A program made the translations under genes and the position numbers. 64,000 bases of DNA from Sediminibacillus dalangtanensis (GTDB taxonomy: Bacteria > Bacillota > Bacilli > Bacillales > Amphibacillaceae), in contig NZ_CP046956.1 in the NCBI RefSeq assembly GCF_017792025.1, positions 434,001 to 498,000 of the forward strand. The letters run 5' to 3'. Positions 1 to 9,941 of the stretch are shown here, one piece after another. The notes below the pieces were generated by a model. It was not told the DNA's origin, searched no databases, and saw nothing but the letters and a program-made list of their open reading frames with translations. Position 1 is the stretch's first letter. Each line of letters opens with the position of its first letter.

Positions 1-1
1 T

Positions 2-1186
2 AATTTTACCGATCCATTGTACGACGCTACAGTCGTCGAGAAACTCCAGAAAGAGAATACGGTTACCATTGGAAAATTGAATATGGACGAATTTGCCATG
101 GGATCATCCAATGAAAATTCGAGCTACTTCACTACACGCAATCCTTGGAACACCGATTATGTACCAGGAGGCTCGAGCGGTGGTTCTGCAGCAGCGGTTG
201 CCGCCAAAGAAGTATTTTTCTCCCTTGGTTCTGATACAGGCGGCTCGATTCGTCAGCCGGCTGCCTTTTGTGGTGTTGTCGGATCGAAACCGACTTATGG
301 ACTTGTATCCCGGTTTGGCTTAGTGGCATTTGCCTCTTCGCTGGATCAAATAGGCCCGATTACCCGCACGGTGGAAGACAATGCCCACCTATTGCAGGCA
401 ATAGTAGGACATGACCCGATGGATGCTACATCCGTTGATATCGACATTCCGAACTATGCTGAAACCCTTGATCAGGGAGTAAAAGGATTAAAAATAGCCG
501 TGCCTTCTGAATATTTATCTGAAGGTGTCAATCCGGAAGTGAAGCAAGCAGTACTCGATGCTTTGAAAGTATATGAAGATTTAGGTGCTACATGGGAAGA
601 AGTTTCCCTCCCGCATTCACGCTATGCAGTGGCCGCCTACTACTTGTTGTCATCTTCTGAAGCGTCCGCCAACCTGGCTCGCTTTGACGGTGTCCGCTAC
701 GGCGTCCGTTCCCAGCAGGCGGATAATATGATGGATATGTTCAAACGTTCCCGCAGCGAAGGCTTCGGAGATGAAGTGAAGCGCAGGATTATGCTTGGAA
801 CATTCGCATTGAGTTCCGGTTACTATGATGCTTATTATAAAAAGGCACAGAAAGTCCGGACGCTGATCAAAAATGATTTTGAAAAAGTTTTCGAGAATTA
901 CGATGTGATTGTTGGGCCGACGACGCCTACTCCTGCTTTTAAAGTCGGCGAAATTATCGATGATCCGCTAACCATGTACACAAATGATATTTTGACGATT
1001 CCAGTCAACCTTGCCGGGGTTCCGGGAATGTCCGTACCGTGTGGATTTTCCAGCGATGGGTTGCCGATCGGCTTGCAAATCATCGGCAAGCACTTTGATG
1101 AAGCGACCATGCTGCGGACCGCTTATGCATTCGAGCAGGCAACCGACCACCATAAAAAACAGCCTGAATTGGGAGGTGCCAACTAA
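2..1186 (+). CDS. gatA: Glutamyl-tRNA(Gln) amidotransferase subunit A, 5' truncated
   Basis: GatA is the amidase subunit of GatCAB, which releases ammonia from glutamine to convert Glu-tRNA(Gln) to Gln-tRNA(Gln) in the cytosol. The open frame runs in from the window edge (codon phase starts at base 2), so the start and roughly 90 N-terminal residues, including the catalytic Lys, lie outside. The visible 394 residues carry the amidase signature: the Gly/Ser-rich [13 protein letters not shown] with the cis-Ser, then TGGSIRQPA holding the nucleophile Ser. The stop overlaps the gatB start in TAATG, so the two are translationally coupled. The call is firm. Confidence 0.97.
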   Translation, partial: NFTDPLYDATVVEKLQKENTVTIGKLNMDEFAMGSSNENSSYFTTRNPWNTDYVPGGSSGGSAAAVAAKEVFFSLGSDTGGSIRQPAAFCGVVGSKPTYGLVSRFGLVAFASSLDQIGPITRTVEDNAHLLQAIVGHDPMDATSVDIDIPNYAETLDQGVKGLKIAVPSEYLSEGVNPEVKQAVLDALKVYEDLGATWEEVSLPHSRYAVAAYYLLSSSEASANLARFDGVRYGVRSQQADNMMDMFKRSRSEGFGDEVKRRIMLGTFALSSGYYDAYYKKAQKVRTLIKNDFEKVFENYDVIVGPTTPTPAFKVGEIIDDPLTMYTNDILTIPVNLAGVPGMSVPCGFSSDGLPIGLQIIGKHFDEATMLRTAYAFEQATDHHKKQPELGGAN

Positions 1187-2616
1187 TGAATTTTGAAACG
1201 ATTATCGGTTTGGAAGTCCACGTCGAGTTGAAAACCGATTCGAAAATATTCAGCCCAAGCTTCAATCACTTCGGTGCTGATCCGAACAGCAATGTCAATC
1301 CGATTGATTTAGGATATCCAGGGGTACTGCCGGTCCTTAACGAGGAGGCAGTGAACTTCGCGATGAAAGCGGCTATGGCACTGAATTGTGAAATTGCCAC
1401 TGATACTAAATTCGACCGGAAAAACTATTTCTATCCGGATAATCCGAAAGCCTACCAAATCTCCCAGTTTGACCAGCCGATAGGCGAACATGGCTGGATC
1501 GAAATCGAGGTGGACGGTCAGAAGAAAAAAATCGGGATTACCCGTCTTCACCTGGAGGAAGATGCCGGCAAGTTGACGCATAGTGACGATGGTTATTCGC
1601 TTGTCGATTACAATCGTCAGGGTACTCCATTGATCGAAATCGTCTCGGAGCCGGACTTGCGTTCACCGGAAGAGGCATATGCTTACTTGGAAAAACTGAA
1701 AAACATCATTCAATATACCGGTGTTTCGGACTGTAAAATGGAAGAAGGCTCACTGCGCTGTGACGCCAACTTATCCATCCGTCCGATCGGACAGGAAGCG
1801 TTCGGGACGAAAACCGAATTGAAAAACCTGAACTCCTTCTCGTTTGTTCAAAAAGGGCTGGAATTTGAAGAAAAGCGCCAGCAGAAAGTGCTGCTTTCCG
1901 GTGGAGAAATTTTACAGGAAACAAGGCGCTATGATGAACAGACAAAAGAAACCATCTTAATGCGGGTAAAAGAAGGATCGGATGATTATCGTTACTTCCC
2001 TGAGCCTGATTTAGTACCTCTTTTTATCGACGAGGCTTGGAAGGAACGCGTCCGTTCGGAGATTCCCGAATTGCCGGATGCCCGCAAACAGCGTTATATC
2101 CATGAACTCGAGCTGCCTGCTTATGATGCCATGGTATTGACCAGTACCAAGGAGATGTCCGATTTCTTTGAAGAGACCATTCAACAGGGAGCGGATATCA
2201 AACAAGCTTCTAACTGGTTGATGGGAGAGGTGTCTGCCTACATGAACAAGCAGCAGGTTGAGCTGCATGATCTTGCTTTGACACCTGCAGGACTCGCGAA
2301 AATGATCAAGCTGATCGAAGATGGAACGATTTCTTCGAAAATTGCCAAGAAGGTCTTCGCCGAGCTGGTGGAAAAAGGCGGCGATCCAGAACAGATCGTC
2401 AAGGAAAAAGGACTCGTGCAAATTTCCGACGAAGGCCAGCTGAAAGAAATCGTGACTGGCATTCTTGATGAAAATGGGCAGTCGATCATCGATTATAAGA
2501 ACGGTAAAGACCGCGCGCTCGGTTTCTTGGTCGGCCAGGTGATGAAAGCTACCAAAGGTCAGGCGAATCCGCCAATGGTCAACAAGATTCTGAAAGAAGA
2601 AATGGACAAGCGCTAA
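1186..2616 (+). CDS. gatB: Aspartyl/glutamyl-tRNA amidotransferase subunit B
   Basis: GatB is the kinase and tRNA-binding subunit of GatCAB; it phosphorylates the misacylated Glu before amidation. The protein is 476 residues, the usual length, starting [15 protein letters not shown] with the conserved [18 protein letters not shown] segment (here [18 protein letters not shown]) and the C-terminal YqeY/tail domain ending [19 protein letters not shown] ribosome binding site lies inside the gatA 3' end and the ATG overlaps its stop by one base. A strong terminator follows, so the gat operon ends here. Confidence 0.98.
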   Translation: MNFETIIGLEVHVELKTDSKIFSPSFNHFGADPNSNVNPIDLGYPGVLPVLNEEAVNFAMKAAMALNCEIATDTKFDRKNYFYPDNPKAYQISQFDQPIGEHGWIEIEVDGQKKKIGITRLHLEEDAGKLTHSDDGYSLVDYNRQGTPLIEIVSEPDLRSPEEAYAYLEKLKNIIQYTGVSDCKMEEGSLRCDANLSIRPIGQEAFGTKTELKNLNSFSFVQKGLEFEEKRQQKVLLSGGEILQETRRYDEQTKETILMRVKEGSDDYRYFPEPDLVPLFIDEAWKERVRSEIPELPDARKQRYIHELELPAYDAMVLTSTKEMSDFFEETIQQGADIKQASNWLMGEVSAYMNKQQVELHDLALTPAGLAKMIKLIEDGTISSKIAKKVFAELVEKGGDPEQIVKEKGLVQISDEGQLKEIVTGILDENGQSIIDYKNGKDRALGFLVGQVMKATKGQANPPMVNKILKEEMDKR

Positions 2617-2630
2617 TACTGCGAGATGGG

Positions 2631-2664
2631 GGATTGCTTCTAATGGGAAGCAATCCTCTTTTTT
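2631..2664 (+). terminator. Rho-independent terminator of the gat operon
   Basis: A perfect 10-bp stem (GGATTGCTTC / GAAGCAATCC) with a 6-nt loop is followed by TCTTTTTT, 14 nt after the gatB stop. Confidence 0.93.
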
Positions 2665-2744
2665 CCTGAAAAGTTGAAAGGCAGGCGTTCCTGGCATCCA
2701 GACAAGCTTGATTAATATTCCCGCTTTAAATCAGTGGAAAAAGC

Positions 2745-2773
2745 TTTTCAAACCGGCGGAAAAGGGCTATGAT
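2745..2773 (+). promoter_or_regulatory. Candidate SigA promoter of dgkB
   Basis: TTTTCA and TATGAT are separated by 17 nt, about 100 nt upstream of the dgkB start and downstream of the gat terminator. The hexamers are close to the vegetative consensus; the assignment is by eye only. Confidence 0.4.
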
Positions 2774-2875
2774 GGAAGATGGACTAGCAAACGGTGCTTG
2801 TCTTTGTTTTTTTTCAATAGGGCGGTCTGGCTTTAACAGATGCCTGCAATGATAGATGGAACAGGGGGAGACCTT

Positions 2876-3811
2876 ATGAAAAGGGCCCGTATTATTTACA
2901 ATCCAACATCTGGTCGAGAAGCCTTTAAAAAAGAACTTCCCGGCGTTTTACAATCGCTGGAACAAGCAGGGTACGAAGCATCGGCTCATGCCACTACGTG
3001 TGCGGGGGATGCCACCAAAGCAGCCCAGACAGCTGTGGATCGAAGATTCGACATCGTAATTGCAGCTGGGGGAGACGGGACAATCAACGAAGTAATCAAC
3101 GGCATCGCCGGCAATGATTTTCGTCCGAAACTCGGTATTATTCCGGTCGGTACCACCAATGATTTAGCGCGTGCGTTGCACATTCCGCGTAATATTCATA
3201 AAGCAGTGGACGTTATCCTGGCAGATCGGGTGAAAGCACTCGATATTGGCCAGGTAAATGACCAGTACTTCATGAATATTGCCGGTGGCGGAAAACTGAC
3301 AGAGCTCTCCTACGAAGTACCGAGCAAGCTTAAGACAGTGCTGGGTCAACTTGCTTATTACTTAAAAGGGATAGAAATGCTGCCGTCTTTGCGGCCGACT
3401 AAAGTAACCATCGAGTATGACGGAAAAATTTTCGAGGATGAAATCATGTTGTTTTTAGTGGCGAATACCAATTCGGTTGGCGGCTTTGAAAAACTGGCCC
3501 CTGGCGCAACGATGGATGATGGCATGTTCGATTTGCTGATACTGAAAAAAGCCAACATTGCCGAGTTTATCCGCATTGCCACGCTGGCACTGCGAGGCGC
3601 CCATTTGGAAGACGCGCTGCTTTTCCATGCCCGGGCCAACCGGATCAAGGTGCATACGGAAGAGAAGATGCAACTGAATGTCGACGGGGAATATGGAGGC
3701 AATTTGCCGGGAGAATTCGTCAACCTCTACCGTCATATTGAATATTTTGTCCCGGAAAGCTTCATTGAAAAAGAAGAGGCCAAGAAGGCGGCTAGACTGG
3801 AAAATTCTTAA
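2876..3811 (+). CDS. dgkB: Diacylglycerol kinase DgkB
   Basis: Soluble diacylglycerol kinase that phosphorylates diacylglycerol released during lipoteichoic acid synthesis, returning phosphatidate to the phospholipid pool. The 311 residues match the family (about 300). The lipid-kinase ATP site AAGGDGTINEVINGI is present, followed by GIIPVGTTNDLARAL and a C-terminal LNVDGEYGG segment. The frame is open from 2840, but the ATG at 2876 is preceded by AGGGGGAG at the right spacing and gives the typical MKRARIIYNP start. It sits alone between two terminators, in the gatAB-dgkB-rlmCD order known from Bacillus. Confidence 0.95.
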   Translation: MKRARIIYNPTSGREAFKKELPGVLQSLEQAGYEASAHATTCAGDATKAAQTAVDRRFDIVIAAGGDGTINEVINGIAGNDFRPKLGIIPVGTTNDLARALHIPRNIHKAVDVILADRVKALDIGQVNDQYFMNIAGGGKLTELSYEVPSKLKTVLGQLAYYLKGIEMLPSLRPTKVTIEYDGKIFEDEIMLFLVANTNSVGGFEKLAPGATMDDGMFDLLILKKANIAEFIRIATLALRGAHLEDALLFHARANRIKVHTEEKMQLNVDGEYGGNLPGEFVNLYRHIEYFVPESFIEKEEAKKAARLENS

Positions 3812-3816
3812 TAATG

Positions 3817-3849
3817 AGACGCACGGCATTCCCGCCTGTGCGTCTTTTG
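3817..3849 (+). terminator. Terminator after dgkB
   Basis: An 8-bp stem AGACGCAC / GTGCGTCT with a 13-nt loop is followed by TTTT, directly after the dgkB stop. Confidence 0.85.
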
Positions 3850-4057
3850 TTACCTTTCGGGCATTTGACTATTAGGAGAAATCGCCTTTATAAAAAATGC
3901 TTCACGGAAGATGTAAACAGATGGAAAAGGATATGTCGAAAAGGCAAATATTTCCCGGGAAATTACCGGAAATGTCAGTTTGTGAATAGATATTTCCTTT
4001 CCGTCCCTATATGTGGTAAACTTTTGTCAGCAATTGACAAGAAGGACGATGATAGTT

Positions 4058-5437
4058 ATGGCTAAACAAAAGCCGCCTGTAAAAAAGAATCAGACGATCG
4101 AGCTTTCGTTCCAGGATCTGACCCATGAAGGGGCCGGTGTCGGAAAAGTGGAAGGTTACCCACTGTTTGTTCCGTATGCACTTCCCGGAGAAACGGCAAA
4201 AGTGAAAGTTGTCAAAGTGAATAAAAACTTCGGATTCGGTAAGTTGTTGGATATAAAAGAAGTTAGCCCAGAGCGAGTGGAGCCGCCTTGTGACGTGTAT
4301 GTCCAGTGTGGTGGCTGTCAACTGCAGCATATGAGTTACTCGCTGCAACTGAAAATGAAACAAAATCAAGTGAAGAATGCCATGCGTAAAATCGCTCACC
4401 TGGAGGATGTACCGGTTCATCCGGTGCTGGGAATGGAAGATCCTTGGCGCTATCGGAATAAGGTGCAGATTCCTGTCGGAGAACGCGACGGAGAATTGAT
4501 CACTGGCTTTTACCAAAAGCGCAGCCACAAAATCATTGAAGGCATGGACCGCTGCGTCATTCAGGACGAAGTCAATGACCGGATGGTGGAAGTCGTCCGT
4601 CGTATGGCCGACCGACTGGGAATCTCCGCATACGATGAGGAACACGATAAAGGAGTCCTTCGCCATATCATGGTACGGACTGGACAAGAAACCGGCGAGA
4701 CGATGATCGTGTTGATCACCAGGACAGAAGAGCTCCCCCATCAGGAAGAGTTGGTCAAGGAGATTCATGAGACCTATCCGCACGTCAAATCCATTGTGCA
4801 TAACGTCAACAAAAAGAAGACCAATGTCATCTTTGGAAAAGATACCAAGGTATTGTGGGGGAATGAGTACATTTATGATAATATCGGTGATATTAAATTC
4901 GCTATCTCCGCACGATCCTTTTATCAAGTGAACCCGCCGCAAACGAAACGGCTGTATGATACGGCCTTGGAATATGCGGCATTGACCGGAGGAGAGACTG
5001 TCGTTGACGCTTATTGTGGAATCGGCACAATTTCGCTGTTTTTAGCTCAGCAGGCGAAAAAGGTGTATGGGGTGGAAATCGTCCAGGAAGCCATCGCGGA
5101 TGCTAAGAAAAACGCCAAACTGAACCATATCGAGAATACGGAGTTCTACGTCGGGGAAGCAGAAAAAGTCATGCCGTGGTGGACAGCGCAAGGGCTGCGC
5201 CCGGATGTCATCGTCGTCGATCCGCCGCGGAAAGGCTGTGACGAGGATTTGCTTGAAGCTATGATCACCATGAAACCGGAGCGGATCGTCTACGTATCCT
5301 GCAATCCATCCACCCTTGCAAGAGACCTGCGAATTTTGGAAGACGGCGGCTATGAAACCAAACAGGTTCAGCCAGTCGACATGTTCCCGCAAACAGGACA
5401 TATTGAAGCAGTGGCGGAGATTCGCTTAAAAAAATAA
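4058..5437 (+). CDS. rlmCD: 23S rRNA (uracil-5-)-methyltransferase RlmCD
   Basis: SAM-dependent methyltransferase that makes m5U in 23S rRNA (positions 747 and 1939 in the Bacillus enzyme). The 459 residues equal the length of B. subtilis RlmCD. An N-terminal TRAM domain (about 1-68) precedes the Fe-S cluster cysteines C78, C84 and C87 in the segment ending QCGGCQLQH; the Rossmann SAM site is [16 protein letters not shown], and the catalytic Cys415 lies in YVSCNPSTL. The frame is open from 4013, but GAAGGA upstream supports the ATG at 4058. A second paralogue of the family lies at 30487-31896. Confidence 0.93.
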   Translation: MAKQKPPVKKNQTIELSFQDLTHEGAGVGKVEGYPLFVPYALPGETAKVKVVKVNKNFGFGKLLDIKEVSPERVEPPCDVYVQCGGCQLQHMSYSLQLKMKQNQVKNAMRKIAHLEDVPVHPVLGMEDPWRYRNKVQIPVGERDGELITGFYQKRSHKIIEGMDRCVIQDEVNDRMVEVVRRMADRLGISAYDEEHDKGVLRHIMVRTGQETGETMIVLITRTEELPHQEELVKEIHETYPHVKSIVHNVNKKKTNVIFGKDTKVLWGNEYIYDNIGDIKFAISARSFYQVNPPQTKRLYDTALEYAALTGGETVVDAYCGIGTISLFLAQQAKKVYGVEIVQEAIADAKKNAKLNHIENTEFYVGEAEKVMPWWTAQGLRPDVIVVDPPRKGCDEDLLEAMITMKPERIVYVSCNPSTLARDLRILEDGGYETKQVQPVDMFPQTGHIEAVAEIRLKK

Positions 5438-5451
5438 TTATGCAAATAGAA

Positions 5452-5498
5452 CCTGATTTCGTTAAAATAATTCTTTTGCGAAATCAGGGGCGTTTTAT
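5452..5498 (+). terminator. Terminator after rlmCD
   Basis: A 10-bp stem CCTGATTTCG / CGAAATCAGG with a 17-nt loop is followed by a T-rich run (GGCGTTTTATTT). Confidence 0.85.
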
Positions 5499-5529
5499 TT
5501 CCAAGGAAAAACGTTATTTAGGTGAAATA

Positions 5530-5568
5530 AAAAGAAGACAGCCTTCTCCTAAAAAGGAAAAGGCTGTT
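5530..5568 (-). terminator. Terminator of the 6404-5588 minus-strand unit
   Basis: Read on the minus strand, ACAGCCTT and AAGGCTGT form an 8-bp stem followed by CTTCTTTTTAT, 20 nt after the stop of the gene ending at 5588. Confidence 0.75.
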
Positions 5569-5587
5569 TTGTAAATTATCCCTGGTA

Positions 5588-5929
5588 TCAGGCTTTTTGG
5601 TCAAACTTATTGATTAGCGTATTATCTTCATCCACCAATCCTAAGGCGAACGCTTTTTCCATGATACCTTTTACTTCCTGCGTGCGTTTTGGATTATCTG
5701 TGTAATTCATTTGTGTTTCTAAAGCACTCCGGTGAAAATTGGACATTTCTCTCGCATTCTTTTGATTCACAACTTTTTCTTCGTCCAGAAGTTCCTGAAA
5801 CTTAGAAAAAGAGAGATCTTCCTGTTGTTCCGTCATACTTGTACCATCCCTTAATTGGTTTCGCAAATGTGCAGAAACCGTAAGGCGGCTGTAAGCGGCG
5901 AATTGTGTATTATCGGGGGTGATTCTCAT
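5588..5929 (-). CDS. Conserved 113-aa protein of unknown function (paralogue of 17868-18209)
   Basis: I do not recognise the family. The 113-residue protein has no signal peptide or membrane segment and looks mostly helical and charged. Its N-terminus, ITPDNTQFAAYSRLTVSAHL, is nearly identical to that of a second 113-residue protein encoded at 17868-18209, and the rest aligns without gaps (FSKFQ.LL, EKVV.QKN.REMS, EIMEKAF-like). AGGAG sits 10 nt before the ATG. It lies 13 nt downstream of a secreted protein gene and ahead of a terminator, so the two form one unit. Two same-length copies in one window show a real, retained family. Confidence 0.8.
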   Translation of the reverse strand: MRITPDNTQFAAYSRLTVSAHLRNQLRDGTSMTEQQEDLSFSKFQELLDEEKVVNQKNAREMSNFHRSALETQMNYTDNPKRTQEVKGIMEKAFALGLVDEDNTLINKFDQKA

Positions 5930-5942
5930 ATCTTAAAAACTC

Positions 5943-6404
5943 CTATTCTACTTCAATATATAAGTTTTCATATAGTGTATTATTTGGTGGATAGTAGTTG
6001 TTCGCGGAAATGGTGAATCTTCCACTTGAAACTGCGGATAATGGAAAGCCGACATACTTGATCGTACCTATCACATTATTGCCGCTGTCGGTTACGTATT
6101 CATCATCTAAGGCTTTAAAGGTTTGGGAGGTGATATTATTTCCATTATTGTAAACCCGGAATGTACCTTGTTGAATCGTGCCTTCTACATAGACGGCCAG
6201 ATATCCCGTTTCTCCCCCCATCGGATTCACAGCGCTTTGCTGGTTGAAGTTAACATCTTCCCATACATAATTGGCTGCGTCCGAAGTAACCCCGAATATT
6301 TGGACATTTGTCAATTCCGGCGCAGGTGCTGCAGATGCTTTATCAGCCGGTAATAATGGAATGGCCAAGAAAGCAATAAGAAGTACTCCTAACAACTTTT
6401 TCAT
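5943..6404 (-). CDS. Secreted protein of unknown function
   Basis: The 153-residue product starts with a clear Sec signal peptide (MKKLLGVLLIAFLAIPLLP) and a type I cleavage site at ASA-AP near residue 26. The mature part is rich in Asn, Tyr, Val and Gly, has no Cys and looks like a small beta-rich extracellular domain. GAGGAGG precedes the ATG. It is the first gene of a two-gene minus-strand unit with the unknown protein at 5588. I do not recognise a domain. Confidence 0.8.
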   Translation of the reverse strand: MKKLLGVLLIAFLAIPLLPADKASAAPAPELTNVQIFGVTSDAANYVWEDVNFNQQSAVNPMGGETGYLAVYVEGTIQQGTFRVYNNGNNITSQTFKALDDEYVTDSGNNVIGTIKYVGFPLSAVSSGRFTISANNYYPPNNTLYENLYIEVE

Positions 6405-6666
6405 TCTTCGTCCTCCTCTTTTTTGGTAATAAATCCCTACAACACCATCCTAAACCAATCTATCACAAAAAACAACAATCTTCTGAAAAATAGGAAGAGT
6501 GGTCTAACTATCTTATTGATTGGGAATTTTTAACTACTAAGCTTTTACTGTTTGATAAATAGTGCTTAAGCATGGTATAAGTGTAAAGGGAGCAAAGCCA
6601 TTTTGCTTTTTTTATTTTGGGGATAAGGGTTTGTTACGTCCCATAATGAGAGGAATGGAGTTAAAC

Positions 6667-7662
6667 ATGACAGATAATTTTTGGCGCGATTTACCACGGC
6701 CATTTTTTGTACTGGCACCAATGGAAGATGTGACAGATGTTGTTTTTCGCCATGTGGTGAGTGAAGCAGCCAGACCTGATGTGTTCTTTACAGAGTTTAC
6801 AAATACAGAAAGTTATTGTCACCCGGAGGGAAACCAGAGTGTGCGCGGGCGTTTGACTTTTACAGAAGATGAACAGCCAATGGTGGCACATATATGGGGG
6901 GACAAGCCCGAATTGTTTCGTGAAACGAGTATAGGGGTGGCGAAACAAGGTTTTAAGGGGATAGATATCAACATGGGCTGTCCGGTAGCGAATGTTGCAC
7001 CCAAAGGGAAGGGGAGCGGCCTTATCCGCCGTCCCGACGTTGCTGCGGAGATCATACAAGCAGCAAAGGCAGGAGGATTGCCTGTAAGTGTGAAGACAAG
7101 GCTCGGTTACACAGAGGTGGACGAGTGGAAAGACTGGTTAGCGCATTTATTGAGACAAGACATTGTCAATCTTTCCATCCATCTGCGTACAAGAAAGGAA
7201 ATGAGCAAAGTAGATGCCCATTGGGAGCTGATCCCAGAGATTAAGAAGCTTCGCGATGAAGTGGCACCAGATACACTGTTGACGATCAATGGAGATATTC
7301 CCGACCGTCAAACCGGATTGAGGCTCGCTCAAGAATATGATGTGGATGGAGTTATGATCGGCCGCGGCATTTTCAACAATCCATTTGCTTTTGAAAAGGA
7401 ACCCCAAGATCATAGCAGTAAGGAATTGCTAGATCTGTTAAGGCTGCACCTTGATCTCCATGACAAATATTCAAAAGAATTCGAGCCACGTCCGTTCAAA
7501 CCGCTTCTTCGCTTTTTCAAGATTTATGTCAAAGGATTCCGCGGGGCGAGTAGTTTAAGAAATCAATTAATGGGCACAAAGTCGACAGATGAAGTGCGAG
7601 CATTGCTTGATGACTTCGAAGGAAAGAATCCTGATGGGACGGTTGAAGAAAGCGAAGCGTGA
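6667..7662 (+). CDS. tRNA-dihydrouridine synthase
   Basis: FMN-dependent reductase that converts uridine to dihydrouridine in the tRNA D-loop. The 331 residues form a TIM barrel beginning [18 protein letters not shown], with the active-site Cys105 in [19 protein letters not shown] and the FMN-phosphate segment [16 protein letters not shown]. The frame is open from 6562, but GGAG six nt before the ATG at 6667 decides the start. The NMGCP motif is intact, so the enzyme is probably active. The Dus subclass cannot be named by eye. Confidence 0.93.
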   Translation: MTDNFWRDLPRPFFVLAPMEDVTDVVFRHVVSEAARPDVFFTEFTNTESYCHPEGNQSVRGRLTFTEDEQPMVAHIWGDKPELFRETSIGVAKQGFKGIDINMGCPVANVAPKGKGSGLIRRPDVAAEIIQAAKAGGLPVSVKTRLGYTEVDEWKDWLAHLLRQDIVNLSIHLRTRKEMSKVDAHWELIPEIKKLRDEVAPDTLLTINGDIPDRQTGLRLAQEYDVDGVMIGRGIFNNPFAFEKEPQDHSSKELLDLLRLHLDLHDKYSKEFEPRPFKPLLRFFKIYVKGFRGASSLRNQLMGTKSTDEVRALLDDFEGKNPDGTVEESEA

Positions 7663-7765
7663 CGTGGGTTCACCTACATTAATTCGTTACTGATTCAGGA
7701 TTATTTCTACCAGCTTTCACTCTATATGTACGTTATTCAATGCCTAATTAAAGAAAAGCAGACAC

Positions 7766-7813
7766 GACCCTGATTTCGGTAGAAAGTTTTTCCCGAAATT
7801 CGGGGTCTTTTTA
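7766..7813 (+). terminator. Terminator after the dihydrouridine synthase gene
   Basis: GACCC-TGATTTCGG pairs with CCGAAAT-CGGGGTC (one mismatch) and is followed by TTTTTAT. Confidence 0.8.
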
Positions 7814-8061
7814 TAGCTTGCACTTTCGGTTCTCATTGGTAACTTTTTAAGAAATGAATGTAGACTATGCCAGAAAGCTGAATATATAACCTCTTCTATA
7901 CATACAAATCCTCGCTTATTCCTTTTTGCAACTAGCCCCTCGCTCTAACCAATTCAAGTTTTTTTAAAATGAATTACTTATAAAAAAAGGTATTAATACA
8001 ACAATCGAGAATATATTTCATAAGTTTTCCATTGAAAATGTCTAGCGAAGGAGGAATTGTT
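7814..8061 (+). other. AT-rich intergenic stretch, no gene seen
   Basis: Together with the preceding terminator this makes a gap of about 400 nt between the dus and RibD/DHFR-like genes. It is AT-rich with several homopolymers and shows no open frame with a ribosome binding site. It presumably holds the promoter of the next gene, but I cannot place the hexamers. Confidence 0.5.
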
Positions 8062-8670
8062 ATGAGCCAGGTCGTTTTAAATATCTCTATGTCACTCGAT
8101 GGGTTTATAGCGGGAAGTAATGATTCTCAACAATCCCCATTAGGTGATGACGGTGACATCCTGCATGCCTGGATGTTTTCTGGAGATAAAACAAGCGAGG
8201 TTAATCCTTTTTTTAAGCTTTCCCAAATCGACCGAAACGTTTTCGACTTGGCAGCTAAAAAAACTGGTGCCATGATCGTTGGCAGACGTACTTATGACAT
8301 CGTTAAGGGATGGGGTGGAAGTCATCCTTTAAAAAAGGTTCCTGTATTTGTGCTTACGAATAAAATCCCTAAGGAGTACCCTAAAGGCAGTACACCGTTT
8401 ACTTTTATAACTGAAGGGATTGAACAGGCCGTAGAACAAGCAAAGCGATCAGCTGGTACAAAAGATGTAAGTATTGGTACCGCAAGTATTGCCCAACAAT
8501 GCATACAAACCGGATTGTTAGAGGCAATGGATTTACACATCGCTCCTGTCCTGCTTGGCAAAGGCGTACGTTTATTTGATGAAATTGGGCAAGTAACAGT
8601 CCGATTAAAATCCACTCAAGTTCTTGAAGGAACAGGTGTTGTCCATGTTAAATACGACATTATGAAGTAA
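8062..8670 (+). CDS. RibD C-terminal/DHFR-fold reductase family protein
   Basis: The 202-residue protein has the layout of the dihydrofolate-reductase-like RibD C-terminal family: N-terminal VVLNISMSLDGFIAG, central GAMIVGRRTYDIVKGWGG, and a late LDLHIAPVLLGKG-type segment (here MDLHIAPVLLGKGVRLFDEI). Such proteins bind NAD(P)H and reduce unknown substrates; several lie next to stress genes. GAAGGAGG lies just before the ATG at 8062, so the upstream in-frame ATG at 8032 is unlikely. It stands alone; no partner shows what it reduces. Confidence 0.88.
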   Translation: MSQVVLNISMSLDGFIAGSNDSQQSPLGDDGDILHAWMFSGDKTSEVNPFFKLSQIDRNVFDLAAKKTGAMIVGRRTYDIVKGWGGSHPLKKVPVFVLTNKIPKEYPKGSTPFTFITEGIEQAVEQAKRSAGTKDVSIGTASIAQQCIQTGLLEAMDLHIAPVLLGKGVRLFDEIGQVTVRLKSTQVLEGTGVVHVKYDIMK

Positions 8671-8803
8671 TTTGATATAAGCATGATTTAAGTGTTGGAC
8701 AGTGATTGCTGAAGAGTGGGAAGTCTGTATATTTTTATGTTACTCCGTTAGTCTTTTAATCATCAAATCTACTAAGAAGTAAAAACAAAGGAGGAGGACT
8801 TTG

Positions 8804-8872
8804 TTGGCGGTAATTAAATATTATGAAATACATGCATCTAACATTAATGAGGAATTAACGTGGAAGGGATAA
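8804..8872 (+). other. Possible micro-ORF or gene remnant (22 aa)
   Basis: A very strong AAAGGAGGAGG ribosome binding site is followed by a TTG start and only 22 codons (product beginning MAVIKYYEI) before TAA. It may be the 5' scrap of a lost gene or a true short peptide. The downstream flank is the 3' end of the minus-strand lipoprotein array, which may have replaced the rest. Confidence 0.25.
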
Positions 8873-8886
8873 AACGCTAGTTCTAA

Positions 8887-9225
8887 TTAATAATCACAAA
8901 CCTTTTCTTTGCATTCATCTTTTACTTTAGGAAAGCCTTCTTTTTCCCCAAGGCTATTCACCGTAAATTCTTGTGGATCAACACTTGCAGAGAAACCCGA
9001 CTTTCCATTTACTGTGCCGCGAATCATCAATCCACCCATCGGATCGCTCATATCATTACTAAATTCCACCGTACGAATGTTTTCATAGTTATTATATAAA
9101 TAACTTTCAACAGTTTCTTTAGCTTTATTTATAGTTTCCTCATCGAAGTTGTTTTTATTACTATTCACATTACAACCTGCTAGCATTATGAGTATGAACA
9201 AAATAATGAAAGTAATTTCACGCAT
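8887..9225 (-). CDS. Small lipoprotein, array copy 7 (putative lipase immunity protein)
   Basis: Last gene of a minus-strand tandem array. The 112-residue product has a lipoprotein signal with lipobox LAGC at residues 14-17, then a conserved layout shared by all copies: DEETINKAKETVESYL, a PMGG motif, RGTVNGKSGFS, and a C-terminal tail DECKEKVCDY whose two Cys could pair. It resembles the DUF1433-type lipoproteins, which include the S. aureus immunity protein TilA (from memory). The frame is open from 9237, but AAAGGATTGG eight nt before the ATG at 9225 fixes the start. Nearly identical to the copy at 10297-10635. Confidence 0.85.
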   Translation of the reverse strand: MREITFIILFILIMLAGCNVNSNKNNFDEETINKAKETVESYLYNNYENIRTVEFSNDMSDPMGGLMIRGTVNGKSGFSASVDPQEFTVNSLGEKEGFPKVKDECKEKVCDY

Positions 9226-9248
9226 AAGGAATACCAATCCTTTTTCAA

Positions 9249-9590
9249 TTAATCACCACAAGTATTTTCTTTACATTCTTCTTTCCTTTCAGGAAACTCT
9301 TTACTTACTCCTATACTCTCTATAGTATAGTCACTTTCAACCCCTGCTGAAAAATCTGCCTCTCCATCGTTAACATTGCCATCAACGGTTAATCCACCCA
9401 TCGGACTTTGATAAATATCAGTAACTTGCACAGTGGTTATTCCCACGAAATTATTTTGCAAATACTTCTCGACAGCCTCTCTAGCTTTTTCTTTTGTTTC
9501 ATCATTATATAGTTGGTTGGTTGAATCAACATTGCAACCTGTAAGAATTATGGAAGTGATCAACAGTAAAGTAAATAGAAACTTCCACAC
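9249..9590 (-). CDS. Small lipoprotein, array copy 6 (putative lipase immunity protein)
   Basis: The 113-residue product begins at a GTG codon eight nt after AGGTAGG, has a signal peptide with lipobox LTGC, then the shared layout (KEKAREAVEKYLQNNF, SPMGGLTVDGNVNDG) and the C-terminal Cys pair in EECKENTCGD. It should be lipid-anchored on the outer face of the membrane. It differs by few changes from the copy at 10677-11000, with which it shares the same downstream neighbour type and spacing. The immunity role is inferred from the adjacent lipase gene. Confidence 0.85.
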   Translation of the reverse strand: MWKFLFTLLLITSIILTGCNVDSTNQLYNDETKEKAREAVEKYLQNNFVGITTVQVTDIYQSPMGGLTVDGNVNDGEADFSAGVESDYTIESIGVSKEFPERKEECKENTCGD

Positions 9591-9608
9591 TTTTAAAACC
9601 TACCTATT

Positions 9609-9935
9609 TTAATAATCACAAACTTTTTTTACGCACTTTTCTTTTTCAGCGGGGAAGCCTTCTTCTAAACTGATTCCGGCCACTGTAAAATCCTCGTTAA
9701 ATGTTATAGAGAAACCACCTTTATTATTTACCTTACCATCAATTGTCAACGCTCCCATAGGGCTTTGTCTTTAAATGTAATTGATTCCACACCTTTATAG
9801 TTTGTTTTCAATATAGCTTTCAGCAGTTTTTTTAGCTTGAGAGATTGTGTTTTCGTCATACGGATTAGACGAATTACATCCAACACACATGATAGTGGTT
9901 AATACAAAAAGAAATTTCCACAAGGAGAATACCAT
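9609..9935 (-). pseudogene. Frameshifted small lipoprotein, array copy 5
   Basis: The minus strand here still encodes all parts of the family, but in three frames. A start (MVFSLWKFLFVLT...) with a CVGC lipobox leads to AKKTAESYIENK, where one extra A in a run breaks the frame. The next piece (KGVESITFKDK) then shifts again before PMGALTIDGKV, and the end reads KCVKKVCDY. Two separate frameshifts make sequencing error an unlikely single cause and point to decay. It aligns best with the first array gene at 11019-11363. Confidence 0.8.
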
Positions 9936-9941
9936 CCTTAA

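Noticed and set aside
2011..2697. 228-codon open frame on the minus strand
   Set aside because: Antisense to gatB and its terminator; no family features and an antisense-like composition.
4007..4942. 311-codon open frame on the minus strand
   Set aside because: It lies antisense to rlmCD, whose motifs are certain; the translation is rich in His, Phe and Asp in the way of antisense shadows and has no ribosome binding site.
6591..6614. Hairpin AGCAAA/TTTGCT followed by a T run ahead of the dihydrouridine synthase gene
   Set aside because: Looks like a small terminator or attenuator, but the stem is only six weak base pairs and no leader gene or riboswitch precedes it.
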